From: Stipa capillata
Taxonomy: Eukaryota > Streptophyta > Magnoliopsida > Poales > Poaceae
Direction: 5' to 3'
Assembly: GCA_019208055.1 (NCBI GenBank)
Contig: JAGXJF010002444.1
Span: forward strand, 248,001 to 312,000
Length of the DNA stretch: 64,000 nt
The position numbers were made by a program, and so were the translations under genes. Positions 44,999-56,160 of the stretch are shown here, piece by piece. Position 1 is the stretch's first letter, and each line of letters opens with the position of its first letter. The notes below the pieces were generated by a model that saw nothing but the letters and a program-made list of their open reading frames with translations, ran no database searches and was not told the origin of the DNA.

Positions 44999-46238
44999 TG
45001 TCACACCCCAATTTTCCAAAACCCAAAAATTAGGACTTTCAAAAACTTTGTACTAAATAATGCTAACTAAAGTACACCCGACTAAAACTTTACAATCCAA
45101 TCATTCTAACCCTAAAGCAAGTCAGGTTAGAATCTTTCACCTTTGATCCCCTTTCTTTTTCCTAGATGGTATAACCTGGACCACAACTACAACTAATTGC
45201 CACGCGATACCCTTGTGAAATTTAAACGTATATATGCCCCAATCGACATGATCTTTTGCCATCTACCTCACCAGGTCATATCGTGAGTGTGTGCATATAT
45301 ATACTGCTTTTATATATGCACATGCCCCTAAAACCCTAACACGAGAAATACCTTAATGCCATACCTACACCATATATGCCAATATGAATCGACGGTACCT
45401 TGCCAACGACTGGCCCCAAAGCAAGATGAAGGGATTCCTGTGAGTTCCCATATCCTCTCCCACCTTGCCATGCACCCCAAACGCGCATAAACCCCAATGT
45501 AACATATACATCGTATACATCGATGCGTCCGCGGCACCTTGCATCAGGAAAGCCCTAAACCAAGGTGGAAGACTTCTCGAGAGTTTCCATGACCCTTCCA
45601 ATCCCTACCGTACCCTGGAACCTTAGTTCAAGCCCGAACCTTTTATTCCCGATTAAGTCCAATTCCTTCCAAAACCTAATCGTGAAGCCTAGTGACCTTC
45701 GGCCTTCCTAAAAATTCTGAGAAAAATTGTGAAACATCCTATTATTATCCACAACTCAAATATAACATAAAATATTAGTGCCCAGTTCAAAAATATCTAA
45801 GTATGAAAATAATAAACCTTAGGGCAGAAAGGAGCGTAGAACTATAACCTATAGAAATAAATTCCAGAAAATTCCGATAAAATTCCATAGCAGTCCCACC
45901 TTTCCAGGAACCCTAATACACAAAAACCTGGGCATTGTATGTTCGAAAATCTGAAATGGCAATCATCAAACACCTAAGCACAAATCCTTCCGCCGCATGG
46001 AATCATGAGGAAAACATATAGATTGCTATTTGAGCCTCGGTTCAAACATTTCAAATAATTCCGAGCTTAAGTCTTGATCAATTCTGAACGCAGCCTAATT
46101 TCTACCAACATGAGCACCTAGAACTTTTCAAGCTTCTCGTCGAGAATCCTCTTTATCGATTTGACATATATGTGAAACAAAAACCTCATACCAACTCCTT
46201 TAATTTCCTTCGAAAACTCCTGTAAATACCTGAATCCA

Positions 46239-47359
46239 TACTGAAGCAAGCATCACGGAGTTGGAATCTTCGCTTTGATGAAATGGTCAAAGGGTTTGGC
46301 TTCATCAGGAACTGCGCAGAGGCTTGTGTTTACAAGAAAGTAAGTGGGAGCGCAATAGCATTTCTAATACTCTATGTGGATGACATATTGTTGATTGGGA
46401 ATGATGTATCTTTTCTTGACAATATTAAGACTTCGTTGAAAAATAGTTTTTCAATGAAAGACTTAGGCGAGGCAGCATACATATTAGGTATAAAGATCTA
46501 TAGAGATAGATCAAAGCGCCTAATAGGGCTAAGCCAGAGTACATATATAGATAAAGTACTGAAGAGGTTCAGTATGGAAAACGCCAAGAAGGGGTTCTTG
46601 CCGATGTCGCATGGGAAAAGTTTGAGCAAGAATCAGTGTCCTTCGACAACTGATGAGCGAGAACGCATGAGTAAGATTCCATACACATCCGCGATTGGGT
46701 CAATCATGTACGCCATGATATGTACACGACAAGATGTGTCCTATGCTCTAAGTGTTACGAGCAGATACCAGAGTGATCCAGGTCATGATCATTGGACAGC
46801 AGTGAAGAATATCCTAAAGTACCTGAAGAGGACTAAGGATATGTTTCTCGTATACGGTGGTGACGAAGAGCTCGTTGTAAAGGGTTACACCGACGCCAGC
46901 TTTGTCACAGATCCGGACGATTTTCGATCTCAATCAGGCTTAGTGTATACACTGAACGGTGGCGCGGTGAGCTGGAAGAGTTCCAAGCAGGACACTGTGG
47001 CGGATTCTACAACGGAGGCTGAGTATATCGCCGCTTCAGAAGCGGCAAAGGAGGGCGTTTGGATTAAGAAGTTCGTCACCGAGCTTGGCGTGGTTCCGAG
47101 CGCGCTGGATCCTATGGAGCTCTATTGTGACAATAGTGGCGCCATAGCTCAGGCCAAGGAGCCAAGGTCCCACCAGAAGTCCAAACATATACAACACCGA
47201 TTCCACATCATTCGTGAATTGGTGGAGCGTGGAGACGTAAAGATATGCAAAATACACACGGATCTGAATGTGTCAGATCCATTGACGAAGCCTCTACCAC
47301 AAGCAAAGCATGAGCAACACCGGAATGCCATAGGTGTTAGGAGCTTAAGCATTGGCTAG
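46239..47359 (+). pseudogene. Ty1/copia reverse transcriptase-RNase H, 5'-truncated
   Basis: The frame opens at LKQASRSWN (the end of the usual SLYGLKQASR block) and is uninterrupted to the stop at 47359. It has the copia YVDD box (LILYVDDILLIGND), KDLGEAAYILGIKI, the RNase H blocks GYTDASFVTD and STTEAEYIAASEA, and the end SKHIQHRFHIIRELVERGDV. Gag, protease, integrase and the first RT blocks are missing. The junction with outer-LTR sequence is at about 46238. Its frame is remarkably intact for a truncated copy. Confidence 0.9.
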
Positions 47360-47387
47360 ATTATTGACTCTAGTACAAGTGGGAGAC

Positions 47388-49058
47388 TGTTGGAAATATG
47401 CCCTAGAGGCAATAATAAAGTTGTTATTATTCTATTTTCATGTTCATGATTAAGTTTATGTTCTATGCTAGAATTGCATTGGTTCTTGAATATGAGATTC
47501 AAAGGAAAACCTAATTGCATGTGTGGAATAATAAACACCATTCAGATCCCTAGTCAGGCCTCTGGACTAGCTCATGTATTGTTGATGATCTTGTTTTCCT
47601 GATCATGGGCATTGTTAATGTAACAAGGATGCCAGCAATAATGGGAACACATTGTTAGGGTAACAATGATGTTGGATAGACCCCCTTATGAGATACTGCG
47701 AGATCACTTCGTCAATATGTTGTCAGTATCTTCTCATGATGTGTTAACGTTTACTTGCGTCCTTAGACCATGAGAATATCATAGACCCGGATACCGGATG
47801 GTTGCTTTGGGGTCATCAAACGTTACTCCGTAACTGGGTAATTATAAAGGTGACTTCCAGGTACACCAGAAAATATATCGTGGTTCTAGATATGTCAAGA
47901 CTGGGATTTGCCCATCCGGCGATGGAGAGATACACTCTGGGCCCACTCGGTATTACGGTGTCCAGCATCGCCTGGCCAGGTATTGTGACTAAAAGGTTAG
48001 TCACGAGGATACCGGAATACGAAAACGAGAAAAGAGTACAAACCGGTAACGAGGATAACTAGGTATGGTGATCAAGGAGTTGATCACAGGGATACCGTCA
48101 AAGTCTCACCTCGGGTTGTGTAATGTATCGTGAGGCAAAAGGAATTGTATGCGACAATACAAGGTTCGCTCGATAAAGATCTTCGATGATATGTGGGAGT
48201 CGTTATGGGTGTCCAGATCCCGCTGACGATTATTGACCGGAAGGTGTCCCGGACATGTCCACATATACTCGAACCTATAGGGTCACACGCTTAATGTTTT
48301 AGCGACATTTAAGAATGCTACGATTTATGGAGAACGAGAGAGAAGGGTTCTGAAAGTGTTTCGGATGATCTCGAAAGTGTTCCGGGAGGTCCCGGATGGT
48401 TTCGGTGATGTCCGGAAGTGTTCCGGAAAGTATTGGAAGGTTCTAGAAGGTTCTGGAAGGTTCTCGAAGGTTCTAGAAATTCTAGAAGGTTCTAGTGGAG
48501 TTGGACTCCAACTCCAACAGGGTGTCCCTGCTGGAGTAGGATTCCACCTGCCTAGGGAGAGCTGCCCCAACCCCTATAAATAGAGGGGCAGGGCACCTCA
48601 AAGGGTATCCCGAGCAGCCCCGGAGGCAGCCCCAAAAGCAGCCCTAAACCCTAGGCTAGCCATCTCTAGATTGGCCACAGCCTTCTTTTTCTCTCTCTTC
48701 TAGATTGGATCTAGTACAGCTGTCGGCGCGCTGCTGCTTCTCCTTCTCGTAGATCCCCGCTGTTCTTGTGTGCTGGTCCACACATTACCGCGGTGTCGCT
48801 GATCCGGTACGCTTGGATACCTCGGAGACGTCGTATACTTCGGCGTTCGATCGGGCGAACTATTCGCGAGGAGATCGCTCTCGCGGCTGGGAGGTATAAC
48901 CTAGCTGCGGGAGTCTGCGGACTTCATCGACATCGGTCAACTTCTCCGCTGCATTGACGTGATCGTCGAAGGTATGATCTCGTTGCCTGCACCTCGATAG
49001 TGATCTTGGGGTGGATTGTGCGCGGTAAATTTTGTTTTGCGTAGCACGTTCCCCAACA
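47388..49058 (+). repeat. 3' LTR of the copia element (BARE/Angela type, 1.67 kb)
   Basis: It starts TGTTGGAAATATGCCCTAGA after the purine tract AAGTGGGAGAC and ends CCCCAACA. A CTATAAATAG box at about 48573-48582 is the likely LTR promoter. Repeated GTTCTAGAAGGTTCT-like units (48430-48500) lie upstream of it. The first 30 bases match the minus solo LTR at 13149. Confidence 0.9.
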
Positions 49059-52000
49059 TAACACCCATTTCCCCGCACACGCACACACACACCTTGTTTA
49101 AATTTAAATGTGATATGATCACATTTTATAGAATACGTACATATCTCATCCTCGGTGGATAATTTTACAAACACCAATCAACTTATTTGAATTAACAAAT
49201 AACAACGTCAACAATAGTAGGTGGAGGAAGATTAGGATTTCCTAGTTGGGTCATCCCTCTAAGGTTTCCCTCCCAAAGTTTCGACCAAAAACCCTAAGGC
49301 TTTGCTAACTCAATTGAGGAATTGAAGTCAAATTGTAAAAATGACTGAATTGTAATTCAAGGATTAGACAGTATTTCTGTAAAATAAAAGGTTACAAAAA
49401 TTTATATTTAGCCATGAATATGAGAAATCTAACCACATGTAAAATTTTAGAATTTTTGGAAATGTTTAGGGCCTGGGTGTAGTTCAAACTCCCTTTTAAG
49501 CCCTATTGGAATTTAAATTCAAAACCAGGTCAAACAGTGTCCAAATGACTTCAAATTTTTACAGTAGGTCCCAAATGATATTATGAAGGTTCTGTAAAAA
49601 TTTCAAAACATTTGGAGTTTATTTAGGCCCTCAAATGATTTAATAAGTATCTCTGTCTGGAATTAAAAGAAAAAGAAAACAAAAACAAAAATTGAGTTCG
49701 GGTGGGCTGAGGCCTGATGGGCCTCAACCGGCCCAGCCCGCCACTCCAGAAGCCGCCTCCCCTCCTCCCATTTTCCGCTTCCCCCCGCGGGAAAGCGTCC
49801 CCGGCGCCGTGCGCCTCCTCTCTCCCCTGTTCTGCGGGCCCCACCTGCCAGACCCCGCCGCGCCACGTCTCCTCCGCTGGGTGGCCGGCGTGGGCGGCGA
49901 ACCACCCACGTTCCGACCGCCGCCGCCCCTTAAATGCCTCCCTTCGGACAGCCCGCCGCTCCCCTCTCCTCTCTTTCCCCGCTCTCGAAACCCTAGCTCA
50001 CCTCCTCCCCATCGCCGAAGCTTCCGCCGCCTTCTTCCTCGCAGCCGGCCGCAAGTCCGGCGAGCTCCCGCCGCCTCTCCAGTGATCTGTGCCTGAGGCT
50101 CGCTGCCGGTGACCACCCGAAGCACCCCACCGCCGGCCACCGTTGCAAATTTCACCCCGGCGTTCTCCATCTCCCCGCGTCGGCTCATCAACACCCTGGT
50201 GAGCTGCTGCTTCCCTTCGCCACTTCCCCGAGCCTGCCGTGGCCCCTAGGGCCCCCGGCCGTTTCCTGGTGAAGCTCCGGCGAGAGCTCCGACCATCCCC
50301 AGCTCCAATCGAGAGAGAGAGAGGGAGTAAGAAGAGAGGGTGGCGTGGCAGCTCCTGGTTGGCCGGCCATGACCAGTCAGCACTGCCAGGAGGGGCCCGC
50401 CTGTCAGTTGGGCGCGATTAGGGTTAGGAAATCTGGGGTAGGTTAGTCGGGTGCGCGTAGGATTTAAATTTTCGCAGATTAAGGTTAGGGTTTGTCCCAA
50501 TAATAGTGCAGATTTGAAAATGCAATATCTTTTGATCCGTAGCTCCGATTTGGGCAAATTTTACCTTTTTGGAAACCTTGAGAAATTTCCTACAATCTGG
50601 TTGAAACAAAATTTCAATATTTACAATTGAATTCCAGACCAAAGTTGAATACGAATTAGTCATCCCTTCCGAGCCTCGTTCTTCGATAGGTCATACCTTG
50701 AGTGTTATAGCTCCAAATTGAATGGTTCCAGTCGTGTTAGGTTCGTATCGTTGAGCACTTTCATAATATGAACATTTTGAGTCATGACCATACACTGTGA
50801 ATAGTAATTTTCAACTTCAACATGCAATGAAATGAAATCCAACATACATGCATTATGAAGACCGCACTTTAAATTGCATAAATCCCAATTGGGAAATTTT
50901 TGCTGCATTAGGTTTCCATCATTCACAAGTCACCTTAGAATTGTATACCCAGCATAACTCATCATGCATCCATGCTGGAACTCATTACTTTTCTTTTATC
51001 ATTTTGTTTCCGATATTTCGCGTTGTTTGCAATAGAGCCCGAAGAAGGAGACCACTCGGCTTTCACTTCAGAGCAAGATCCGGAACCCTGTGACCAAGGC
51101 AAGCAGAGCTTGTTGCACCTTTTTATTGTCATTTCATATGCTTACCTATTCGTGTTTGTGGTAGGATTGTTTGCTTCGATATGATGGTCGGAATACTTGA
51201 AACTAGCATGTTAGGTGAGGTTGGGTGTCATGTTCAGCTGTGGCTGAAACTTAATCTTGTGCCCTATCTAATTGAACTTAATTAAGTGAGATGTGAGAGC
51301 CGAGGGTTTTGCACGATGAATACGATTGGTATTTATTGAAGTGTTAGAATGCGACCGGGTGTTTTGAAGTGTACTTGTCGCTATACCAATCTGAGGTAAC
51401 TTCATCGTGCACCTCCCTTATCACCGCGTGGACGTTAGTGGAATCGATGCTGGGATATGATTGAGGTAAGTCTCGATATCACTTGGAGCTTTGCAACCTC
51501 CAAGGGAAATGCACTCGTCATATCCAGGGTGATCGGATTGCCGGTAACGATCCGAGAGAATGAATAAATATGTGGTTTTGTTGAATTGAGGTTAGGGTTG
51601 AGTTGTGGGCTGTCCCCAAATGGTTGAGGAAGCATCTGTGAGTGCTATTATGTTCGGTTATTGAATTGTATGAAATCTGGACTGCGAGTCACATCCCGGT
51701 AGTTCTTCCTTTATATTGTTATTGCCATGCCGTAATTTGTATATCTAGTTGACTTGGATCGTACCATGTTTTATTTTTGTCGTAGTAATGCATGTGTAGG
51801 ACATTTAATCAAGCACGAATAAGTCTTGCGAGTACGTTTGTACTCACCTAGGATATCCCTAGATCATTGCAGGTGAGCCAGTGGTCGAGGATTACTTCGA
51901 TGATGCTTAGCTACTTGGTTTTCTTGGTTGGCTATCAACTCGTGGGATTTTGGTGACGATTGGGCAGCGGTTGATGCACCGCTGCGGATTTTGGGTCTTT

Positions 52001-52415
52001 TATTCCACTATTGCATGAATACTCCAGACTTGACTATGTTTCCGGTTATCGCCGAATGATGTATCCATATAGTCCCATGTGGACAGCTAGATGTATTATC
52101 GTATCGTAGTGGTTCGTGTGATGATATGCTTGCTGTCCAACATATGCCCCCACCTCCCGTCTATCATGCGTGTATGTTGAAATGGGGAGTGTGGTTGGGT
52201 GCATATGGAGGTGCTTGTTATTTTACTTCGGTTCATGTGAAATGCAAAGTGAAAGTACGGTCCATTACCAAAGTGAGTCATACGCGTGAGGCGTATGTGT
52301 TTGGAATCGTGATCCCCCAATCAGGCCGTGGTGAGTCATACGCAGTGCGTCGTATGCATGTCGTACGGGGCGGGGGTGGGCCATAGACCGTCGCAGGTAG
52401 CGGCTATGGTCACCG
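49059..52415 (+). mobile_element. long gypsy-type LTR (partial; right edge unresolved)
   Basis: It begins TAACACCCATTTCC directly after the copia LTR, as if the usual TG had been lost. The layout copies the solo LTR at 4514-7395: AT-rich left part, GC-rich block (49690-50300), then exons at 51036-51098 and 51873-51910 and a GAGTACGTTTGTACTC stem-loop at 51830-51845. The right end may lie beyond the hAT-like insertion. No gag or pol is present. Confidence 0.6.
51036..51910 (+). CDS. spliced mini-gene exons in the second long LTR
   Basis: Exon 51036-51098 follows a TTTGCAATAG acceptor and ends CCAAG|GCAAGC. Exon 51873-51910 follows ATCATTGCAG and stops with TAG. Joined, the frame reads EPEEGDHSAF ... 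DPEPCDQ-GEPVVEDYFDDA-stop, phase-compatible at both sides. The matching exons of the solo LTR give ELPNQ-GEPSLGDYFPEDA-stop. An upstream exon ending near 50198 (CCCTG|GTGAGC) would be in the right phase, but its frame has a TAG near 49996 and no ATG, so the 5' part is not established. Function unknown. Confidence 0.4.
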
Positions 52416-52421
52416 TCTTCA

Positions 52422-53543
52422 CTCAAGCCGGCAGTCGGGTCGGGTTTGACCGGGTCGAGCTCTCTCAGACCCATGCTCGAATAGCTTATCGGGTCTACCA
52501 TCCGCCCACGACCCTACCCATGGGCATAGGAGCAGACCCACGCCCGAACCCGATGGGTAACCCGACCCGATGGGTTACCCATCGGGTCACCTTGCTGCTT
52601 GGCCGGGACGGCGCCGGGGGAGAAGCGGGATGGCGGCGAAGCTGCTTCGGCGGGACGGGGTCGGGGAGAAGCGGGATGGCGGCGGCGGCGCGGCGCTTGC
52701 TGCTTGGCCGGGACGGCACCGAGGGAGAACCGGGATGGCGGCAGCGGCGCGGCGCTTGCTTCTTCGTCGGGGCGGGGTCGGGGGAGAAGCCGGATGGCGT
52801 CGGCGGCGGCTGCGGCCTGCGAGACGAGGTCGGGGGAGACACGGGATGGCGGCGGCGGCTTGAGGCACGGGAGTACGGGAGAGACCGAGAGAGTGAGGAT
52901 TGAGGAGAGGAGTGGACCGGACGGAGGCGGCGTTGGCTGCGGGCGTGGGAAATCAACGGCGCCGGCGTGGGAACTTGACCGGTGTGGGGAAAGAGTAGCG
53001 GGCAGTTGGGGCGGCGTCGGCCCGGACGGAGGCGGCGTCGGGGCGGCAGATCTGTGCTTGGGGAAAGGGAGGCGGCGCCGGGTGGTCTGCGCCTGGGGAG
53101 GGGAGGCGGCGGGGGGTGGTTTGCGCGTGGGGGAGGGGAGGCGGTGCAGGTGCTGTGCGCTCAGGGGAGGGGAGGCGGCGGCGGGTGGGATGAGTTGGAG
53201 GAGGTGAGGCGGGTTGCTGCGGGAGGAAGGAGATGCGGGTGGGATGAGTTGGAGGAGGAGAGGCGGGTTGGGCTTGGGCCGGGGACGACGGGAAGTGGGC
53301 CAAGTGGCTGAGTGGGCTGGATCACTGGTTTGGCTAGCATTTAGGTATAAGGGGCCCACATGTCAGTTAATCGGGCGACCCATCGGGCGACCCACGGGCA
53401 GGAACTTATGCCCATACCCTACCCACGATTAATCGGGTTACCCATGGGTCTTACCCATGGGTGAAGATGGCGACCCATACCCTACCCATTCGGGTCGGGT
53501 GCCCATGGGCGAGCGTACCCATGGGTCGAATTGCCGGCTTGAG
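52422..53543. mobile_element. hAT-like non-autonomous DNA transposon (1.1 kb)
   Basis: The 12-bp inverted termini CTCAAGCCGGCA / TGCCGGCTTGAG are flanked by TCTTCA (52416-52421 and 53544-53549); the flank match extends to GTCTTCACT if slightly unequal ends are allowed. Both subterminal zones hold many ACCCATGGGT / GGGTTACCC palindromes. The GC-rich middle has repeats of the kind GGGAGAAGCGGGATGGCGGC. No transposase is encoded. The 8-bp duplication usual for hAT is not clean, so the superfamily is tentative. Confidence 0.5.
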
Positions 53544-54316
53544 TCTTCACTTGTTGTAAATCCCTTGAATTGGATTAGAATAACGGGTCCCTCACACGAG
53601 GTTTGCCTATAGGATAAGTTATTCCTTCCCATTAAATCAGCATATACACCTATATAATAATTTTTGGAACTTCGGAGATGTATATGTCTTAGCTAGGAAG
53701 CTTCCAAAACCACAAACTTAATTCCCTTATGCGTAGAAAACACTACTTCATATTATACAGCAATCGCTTGAAATCCCCTTTTTCCTTCCTTTAACATAAA
53801 GTGCGGAAACCTATAAACGAAGCTCCAACCCTTCTACCCATGTATGATAATTTATGTACAATAATTGCAAAGTTAACCAAAACCTCTCCAAAAGCGGGCA
53901 CACGAGTATATATATCCCTCGGCAGCCCCAAGATGATGTTCAGAACCTTATAGGTATAACCCTAGAACTCCTAACAAGGACCAAGGCCCTCAGTACAACA
54001 ATCGTATAGAAGATCGAAACCCTGAAATCCTAAACACGGCTATAAAGCATAAAACATCCGAGAACCCTAAAACCCTAACTAGTAACACGTGTCAAGCAAT
54101 TCATCATTTCATGTGATTTAGAACCTAGCTATGTCCAACATCTCATTAGTGTAGACCTAGCATTTCTAACCATTTCTAACTCTCTAAAGCTTATTAAAAT
54201 CAAATGGCTAAGCAAACACGTTATGATTTCATGTGTTGAAGTTTCTGGTTCCACATTCGGTCTTATTTGGCTATTTCTCGCACCGTTGATTTATTCGCCG
54301 TTCTTTCGACATGTAG

Positions 54317-55905
54317 ATACCGACATTAGGTGATATTGCGCGAAGGGTTTCGGATACTTGTCGAATCAGGTTCAAGACCAAGCCCCGGACAATATTGCCA
54401 GGCAAGCATTCCCACTTTGACCATGTTGAATCCCATATTTGTAAAACGTAATTACCTTGTTTGCGAACTTGCATACTATGTGAATATCAACGTTATTTTA
54501 TGCTAGATTATGCCTAGTAAATGCATGTCAGGTAAGTTCTGAAATCCGATCCTTGTAGCCCTAGGAATATTTAGCCGGTTGATATTCGACCGACCAACTA
54601 AGTAGGAGTGTAGGCTTTAGCCTTGCTTAGTCCTGCTGTAGTTAAAACTAAGTTTTACCTGTTACAATGGGTATGGGATCAAAACCCTCGGTTTGTAAAC
54701 GCATACCGAGGTGCCATTTAAAGGAAATGTTTGTTAAAATCCTGAATGAAAAGAAGAAGGATTTTGATTCGGGCAAGAATGCTAAGGGATGTTGGGAGGT
54801 GGTAGAGCAGCCGGTTGCTACTTGAGGTAATGAATGGTAGGGTAGCCGGTCGCTACCTGAGGTGATGAGTTGAAATTGGAGTCTTGCTCGAATTGGTTAA
54901 GGACCGAACCTAAGTGCCGCTGAATCAGTTTCCCCACCGTACGTCCACATGTCCTTTATGGGAAGGACTTGACTCGGTACCTCGTCTAATGCTAGAGTCT
55001 GGAGCCGTGGGAAGTTAGGGTGATGTGCTAGGATGGATTTGGGATTCCTAGAGGATCTTCACGGGACTACGCGGAGGTAAAGCCCTCAGTGAGTTCCACA
55101 TCTGTGTGGAGGTAAAGCTCTCAGTGGGTTCCACGTAGTACGTGAAAATATGGTTCGACACAAAGGTGGAGAGTCCCATTTTTGACATCCGGGATGCAAA
55201 AGTTGGGTTACCCTCCTAGCGGATCCGGCTCTAGTGTGAACACGGGCGAAAGGTCTCGTTGTAATAACCCTGTCAGTATACGTCGTGAAATATACCCAGG
55301 ATGACCTACATCTTGTGGGTAAAGCCGTACAACCTCTGTAGAGTGTTAAAAACTATTCGAATAGTCGCGTCCTCGGTCATGGACATGAACTGGCAATGCC
55401 ACACATTGGTTAGACTAAGTTTTGGTTGTGAAAACTGGGAAATGGGATTAAGGACGTGGGCATGATGTGTCCACAGAGTGCAATTTACGCTACACGGATG
55501 GTAGCCAGGAATTGCAGAAGAGGAGGCTAGCTGCACTGCCCGGGTGGTGCGTGCGGGAGCCAAAAAGGGTAGGCGTGATAGGCTGAGCTATCTCGCTGAG
55601 GAAAGGAGGGGAGGTAGCGGATTCTACCTCGAATGACGTTTGTTACTACGAACTACTTCTGCTTCCAAAATAGCTTTGAAACGTACTATCGTATTTACGA
55701 TGAAAACTTACATTTCCGCACAACCAGCAACATATGGTAGAGCTATTCATTGATCTATTCCCTGCATGAATTATTGCCGTACATTTTCTCCTGTGGGAAT
55801 AGCTTGCGAGTACATTCCATGTACTTACCTGGCTTGTTGATTTGGCTAGACGAAGGAGATATCAATTTCGAAGATACGAACATGAACGCGAAAGTTAGGA
55901 CGTAA
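54317..55905 (+). CDS. spliced mini-gene exons in the outer 3' LTR
   Basis: Exon 54317-54401 (after GACATGTAG) reads IPTLGDIARRVSDTCRIRFK and on to ILP, ending CCAG|GCAAGC. Exon 55850-55905 (after TTGGCTAG) reads DEGDINFEDTNMN to a TAA. The joint is in phase (G|AC). The 5' LTR keeps only the last exon (16215-16270), with five base differences, three of them changing residues. It shares the GC-donor plan with the other two LTR genes but not their peptide. Confidence 0.35.
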
Positions 55906-56160
55906 CCCCAGTCAGTTGCCTGTCGGGTATGGCATATTGATGGGCTTCATCATCGCTTGATCTCCGCTGCAAGTTTATAGCTGTTGGGCTACATGTATCA
56001 GACAAACGACCTTGACGGTCTATTTCCTTATTGTATCATGATAATCGTATGTATGACCATGATACACAGGTTAACTTGTGTGTACCGGCTACCGATCCAG
56101 GGACCGGTACAGTAATCACAATGGAGTATCCGGCTTTAAAACCGGGTACGCCACACTTGT

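Larger units (their letters stand above)
15583..56155 (+). mobile_element. outer LTR retrotransposon (40.6 kb with nested insertions), apparently non-autonomous
   Basis: Termini are TGTCACACCCC and GTACGC(C/T)ACA. The duplication CTTGT flanks it at 15578-15582 and 56156-56160. A Met-type primer site follows the 5' LTR and a purine tract precedes the 3' LTR. Without the nested insertions the internal region is only about 3.7 kb (16521-18627 and 43468-44998). It holds no recognisable gag, protease, RT or integrase, only two related frames with C-terminal hydrophobic segments and a third short one. The element was presumably mobilised by enzymes of another gypsy element. Confidence 0.9.
44999..56155 (+). 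repeat. 3' LTR of the outer element, expanded to 11.2 kb by insertions
   Basis: The left part (44999 to about 46238) and the right part (about 53550 to 56155) are LTR sequence; the middle is a truncated copia element, another long LTR and a hAT-like element. The right part has a 33-bp tandem duplication at about 55070-55137 (GAGGTAAAGC(C/T)CTCAGTG). The uninterrupted LTR would be about 3.8 kb. It carries exons of the LTR mini-gene at 54317-54401 and 55850-55905. Confidence 0.85.

Noticed and set aside
52495..53359. Frames up to 281 codons in the hAT-like element, rich in Pro, Arg and Ser
   Set aside because: They come from GC-rich degenerate repeats and overlap in most frames; no domain is present.
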